NCBI GenBank assembly: GCA_011042035.1
Contig: DQZA01000066.1
Location: 1 to 7,494 of the forward strand
Direction of reading: 5' to 3'
Source: Desulfobacteraceae bacterium
Lineage (GTDB): Bacteria; Desulfobacterota; DSM-4660; Desulfatiglandales; Desulfatiglandaceae
DNA: 7,494 nucleotides
The number at the start of each line of letters is the position of its first letter. Within the stretch, counting starts at the first letter, position 1. Below, in pieces: positions 4,898-7,494 of this stretch. Position numbers and translations under genes: made by a program. The notes beneath the pieces are model-generated. The model had not been told where the DNA came from and did no database searches. It saw nothing but the letters and a program-made list of their open reading frames with translations.

Positions 4898-7060
4898 TTG
4901 GACTGGAAAAACAGGACATATTGCGGCGATCTTGGACCTGAGAACGAAGGCCAGGAGGTCTTGCTGATGGGCTGGGTTGACGCCATCAGGGACCACGGGA
5001 ACCTTCTGTTCATTCATCTGCGTGACGTCCGGGGGATTGTACAGGTCGTCTTTGATCCAAGAATCAGTAAGAAGGGATACGAGGCAGCCACAGGACTGAG
5101 GGAAGAAGATGTTGTTCAGGTAAGGGGCAAAGTAGGAGTGCGGGAGAAAGGCACAGAGAATCCTTATCTCACCACTGGCTCCATTGAGGTCTACGCCACG
5201 GACCTTGAGATCCTCTCGAAATCCAAACCACTGCCCTTTCCGATATCAGAGAAGGCCATGGTCTTTGGAGAAGAATTGCGGTCAACCCCTGAAAAGGTGG
5301 ATGAAGAACTCCGGATGAGGTATCGTTACCTAGACCTACGCCGCCCTTCGCGCCAATCAATCCTCTTCAAAAGAGATAGAATTATTCACTCGGCTAGAGA
5401 GGTCTTGCGCAACCACAATTTTGTAGAAATAGAAACACCATTTTTGACCCGTAGTACTCCTGAAGGCGCCCGCGACTACCTTGTCCCCAGCAGAGTGCAT
5501 AAAGGAAAGTTTTATGCACTTCCACAATCCCCCCAACTTTTCAAACAGCTCCTCATGATTGGAGGGATGGACAGGTACTACCAAATTGTTCGCTGCTTTC
5601 GTGACGAGGACTTACGGCCCAATCGCCAGCCAGAATTTACCCAACTGGATCTGGAAGCATCATTTATTGATGAAGAATTCATATACCAAATCGTGGAAGA
5701 GCTCCTTGCAACCATGTTCGCCATGGGAGATATTTCCCTCGACACCCCATTCCCGCGGCTTGCCTATGATGAGGCCATGGACCTCTATGGCACTGACAGG
5801 CCCGATACTCGGTTTGGAATGAGATTCCGAGATATAACGGATATTGTTAAGGATACAAGATACGCCATTTTCCAAAAAATTGTCTCCCAAGGGGGTGTAG
5901 TAAAGGGATTCTGCGTTAGGGGTAAGGCCGGGCAGTTGAGCAAGAATGTGCTACAAAACGAATATGCCTTGAAAATAGTGCCCTCATTTGGGGCAAAAGG
6001 CATGACCTGGATGAAGGTAATTGAGGGGAAGCTTCAGTCCAACATTGTTCAATTCTTTGCCCCCCAGGAGCAACAGAGGCTGCTGGAACGATTTGGGGCA
6101 CGCGATGGCGACGTACTTCTCATGGTAGCTGATACCTCCAAAGACCTGGTCAATGAAGTCTTGGGCAGGCTGCGCCTACATGTAGCCGAGCGTCTCCATC
6201 TGATACCTCCTGGCAGATATATGCCGGTCTGGGTTACGCATTTCCCACTTTTTGAGATGAAGGAAGACGGTATCAGCTCCCAGCACCACCCCTTCACACA
6301 GCCTGAAAGAGAGGATTTTGACCCGAGCGATTTAGACGATCTGCTCACCCTAAAATCACGGGCGTATGATATTGTTGTAAATGGCGAGGAGCTGGGTGGG
6401 GGAAGCATCAGGATCCATCGGATGGGGACTCAAAGAAAGATTTTTAAGGCGCTCGGGTTATCGGACAAAGAAGCGGAGGCCAAATTCGGATTTTTCCTCA
6501 AGGCCTTGGAGTACGGGGCCCCTCCCCATGGCGGACTGGCCCTTGGAATGGACAGGGTTATTTCCATGATCCTGAGAACTGAGTCCATTCGAGAGGTAAT
6601 CCCCTTTCCCAAGAACCGCCGTGCCTACTGCCCTCTGACCCAGGCTCCTGCACCGGTGGATCCAGAGCAACTGGAAGAGCTCGGCATCAGGATCACAGCC
6701 GAAGGATCTGGCATAGAGTGGGCTTACGCTACTGAGGGGAAACCGCGAGATGATTCAAAAAGGCGAGAGCCCAGAGTGACAAGGGAACAGGTACTTCACG
6801 TTGCTAAATTAGCCCGTCTCAAGATACCCGAAGAAGAATTGGACGCTTACGCGAATGACCTCAACTCCATTCTTGATTACGTGGAGAAGCTTTCCGAGCT
6901 TGACACCACAGACGTAGAGCCGACAAGCCATGTGCTCCCCATGAGAAATGTGTGGCGGCTGGACGAGGCAGTGGACTCTGAAAAGGCGGAAGATGTTCTC
7001 AAAGAGGCCCCCGAGCGAATGGATAATTTCTTTAAGGTCCCTAGGATACTGGAGAGCTAG
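4898..7060 (+). CDS. aspS: Aspartyl-tRNA synthetase fused to GatC (amidotransferase subunit C)
   Basis: 720 residues. Residues 1-598 are a complete bacterial-type AspRS: N-terminal anticodon-binding OB fold (GWVDAIRDHGNLLF, 25-38), TPEGARDYLVPSRVHKGKF (187-205), QSPQ (210-213), class II motif 2 with FRDEDLRPNRQPEFTQ (234-249), a GAD-type insertion around 290-420, and motif 3 with GLALGMDR (546-553). A linker of about 28 residues (599-626) leads to a full-length GatC (627-720: VTREQVLHVAKLARL to FFKVPRILES). AspRS charges tRNA with Asp; GatC bridges GatA and GatB in the enzyme converting Asp-tRNA(Asn) or Glu-tRNA(Gln) to the amidated form. His33 and Gly85 match positions linked to non-discriminating AspRS in Pseudomonas. 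The start is TTG 4898: a stop lies upstream at 4883-4885, the length fits the family, and AGGA is 10 bp before it. gatA follows after 3 bp. An in-frame GTG at 6776 sits where a separate gatC would start. Confidence 0.93.
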   Translation: MDWKNRTYCGDLGPENEGQEVLLMGWVDAIRDHGNLLFIHLRDVRGIVQVVFDPRISKKGYEAATGLREEDVVQVRGKVGVREKGTENPYLTTGSIEVYATDLEILSKSKPLPFPISEKAMVFGEELRSTPEKVDEELRMRYRYLDLRRPSRQSILFKRDRIIHSAREVLRNHNFVEIETPFLTRSTPEGARDYLVPSRVHKGKFYALPQSPQLFKQLLMIGGMDRYYQIVRCFRDEDLRPNRQPEFTQLDLEASFIDEEFIYQIVEELLATMFAMGDISLDTPFPRLAYDEAMDLYGTDRPDTRFGMRFRDITDIVKDTRYAIFQKIVSQGGVVKGFCVRGKAGQLSKNVLQNEYALKIVPSFGAKGMTWMKVIEGKLQSNIVQFFAPQEQQRLLERFGARDGDVLLMVADTSKDLVNEVLGRLRLHVAERLHLIPPGRYMPVWVTHFPLFEMKEDGISSQHHPFTQPEREDFDPSDLDDLLTLKSRAYDIVVNGEELGGGSIRIHRMGTQRKIFKALGLSDKEAEAKFGFFLKALEYGAPPHGGLALGMDRVISMILRTESIREVIPFPKNRRAYCPLTQAPAPVDPEQLEELGIRITAEGSGIEWAYATEGKPRDDSKRREPRVTREQVLHVAKLARLKIPEEELDAYANDLNSILDYVEKLSELDTTDVEPTSHVLPMRNVWRLDEAVDSEKAEDVLKEAPERMDNFFKVPRILES

Positions 7061-7063
7061 CCC

Positions 7064-7494
7064 ATGGAACTGTTCGAAATGTCTGCAACGCAGCTGCTGG
7101 CCCTCATGAAAAAGGGTGAACTCAGCTCTTCAGATATAACCGCCTCGGTACTGAAGAACATTGAGGAAAAGGAAGACAAAATCAGGGCCTTCATCACCCC
7201 CACCCCAGCGCTGGCCATGAAAATGGCCAAAGAGGCGGACCAGCGGCTCCGCAATGGTGAAAGCGTGGGTAGACTCAATGGAATCCCTGTAGCCATAAAG
7301 GATGTGTTGTGCACCAAGGGCATTCCAACCACATGTGCCTCAAGGATTTTGTCCGATTATAAACCACCATACAATGCAACGCTTGTCCAAAAGCTCCTGG
7401 AGGAAGGGGCGGTTATCGTGGGCAAGACCAACATGGATGAATTTGCCATGGGATCGTCCACTGAAAACAGCGCCTTCGGCCCAACCCGCAACCC
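7064..7494 (+). CDS. gatA: Aspartyl/glutamyl-tRNA amidotransferase subunit A, 3' end beyond window
   Basis: The first 143 residues of GatA, cut by the window end; the full protein is usually near 480-490. The amidase-signature family is shown by GRLNGIPVAIKDVLCTKG with the catalytic Lys79 (same number as in the Staphylococcus GatA triad), by LLEEGAVIVGKTNMDEFAMG and by STENSAFGPTRNP, which leads into the Gly/Ser-rich active-site stretch. The cis-Ser and nucleophilic Ser lie downstream and cannot be checked. GatA hydrolyses glutamine and sends ammonia to GatB for amidation of mischarged tRNA. The start is ATG 7064 with GGAG 9 bp upstream, inside the end of the aspS-gatC frame, and the 3-bp gap argues for one operon and translational coupling with the GatC-bearing protein. 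Confidence 0.95.
   Translation, partial: MELFEMSATQLLALMKKGELSSSDITASVLKNIEEKEDKIRAFITPTPALAMKMAKEADQRLRNGESVGRLNGIPVAIKDVLCTKGIPTTCASRILSDYKPPYNATLVQKLLEEGAVIVGKTNMDEFAMGSSTENSAFGPTRN

Noticed and set aside
4721..5017. Minus-strand open frames spanning the aspS promoter and start
   Set aside because: They overlap the AspRS N-terminus and a good promoter, have no ribosome-binding site and no recognisable content.

Overview
The window looks like bacterial chromosome of roughly even GC, most plausibly from Desulfobacterota (the former Deltaproteobacteria) or a relative. That placement is an inference from gene style only: an AspRS-GatC fusion, a stand-alone FMN glutamate-synthase-like protein and a GAF-ANTAR regulator. 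There is no rRNA, tRNA, CRISPR or mobile element that I can support.

Layout. Bases 1-1071 (+) are the 3' part of a gene for a PurF-like (amidophosphoribosyltransferase-like) protein. It converges on a minus-strand gene (2967-1246) for a stand-alone glutamate synthase FMN-domain protein, which ends in a strong intrinsic terminator (about 1186-1229). A 400-bp divergent region (2968-3367) carries that gene's promoter and a structured leader. Then comes a plus-strand GAF-ANTAR RNA-binding antiterminator gene (3368-4078). It converges across a short palindrome on a minus-strand PII gene, glnB (4445-4107). A 452-bp divergent region (4446-4897) separates glnB from aspS (4898-7060, +). The aspS reading frame runs on into a complete GatC domain and is followed 3 bp later by gatA (7064 to the window end, truncated).

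Main result. On the minus strand, the leader of the glutamate-synthase-like gene can fold into two hairpins (3071-3052 and 3041-3022). Each has a six-base loop with A at position 1 and G at position 4, the published hallmark of ANTAR-domain RNA targets. The 3' arm of the second hairpin is also the 5' arm of a 13-bp UUCG-loop terminator followed by a long U tract (3030-2988). The two folds exclude each other. The next gene, divergently transcribed, encodes the GAF-ANTAR protein, and glnB follows it. I read this as a compact nitrogen-control locus: a small-molecule-sensing antiterminator acts on the leader of a glutamate-synthase-like gene, with the PII signal protein beside it.

The right part is a tRNA-dependent amidation operon. 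The aspartyl-tRNA synthetase carries residues (His33, Gly85) matching those linked to non-discriminating AspRS, is fused to GatC, and is followed by GatA. This suits synthesis of Asn-tRNA(Asn) by the transamidation route, with glutamine as usual amide donor. GatB is not in the window.
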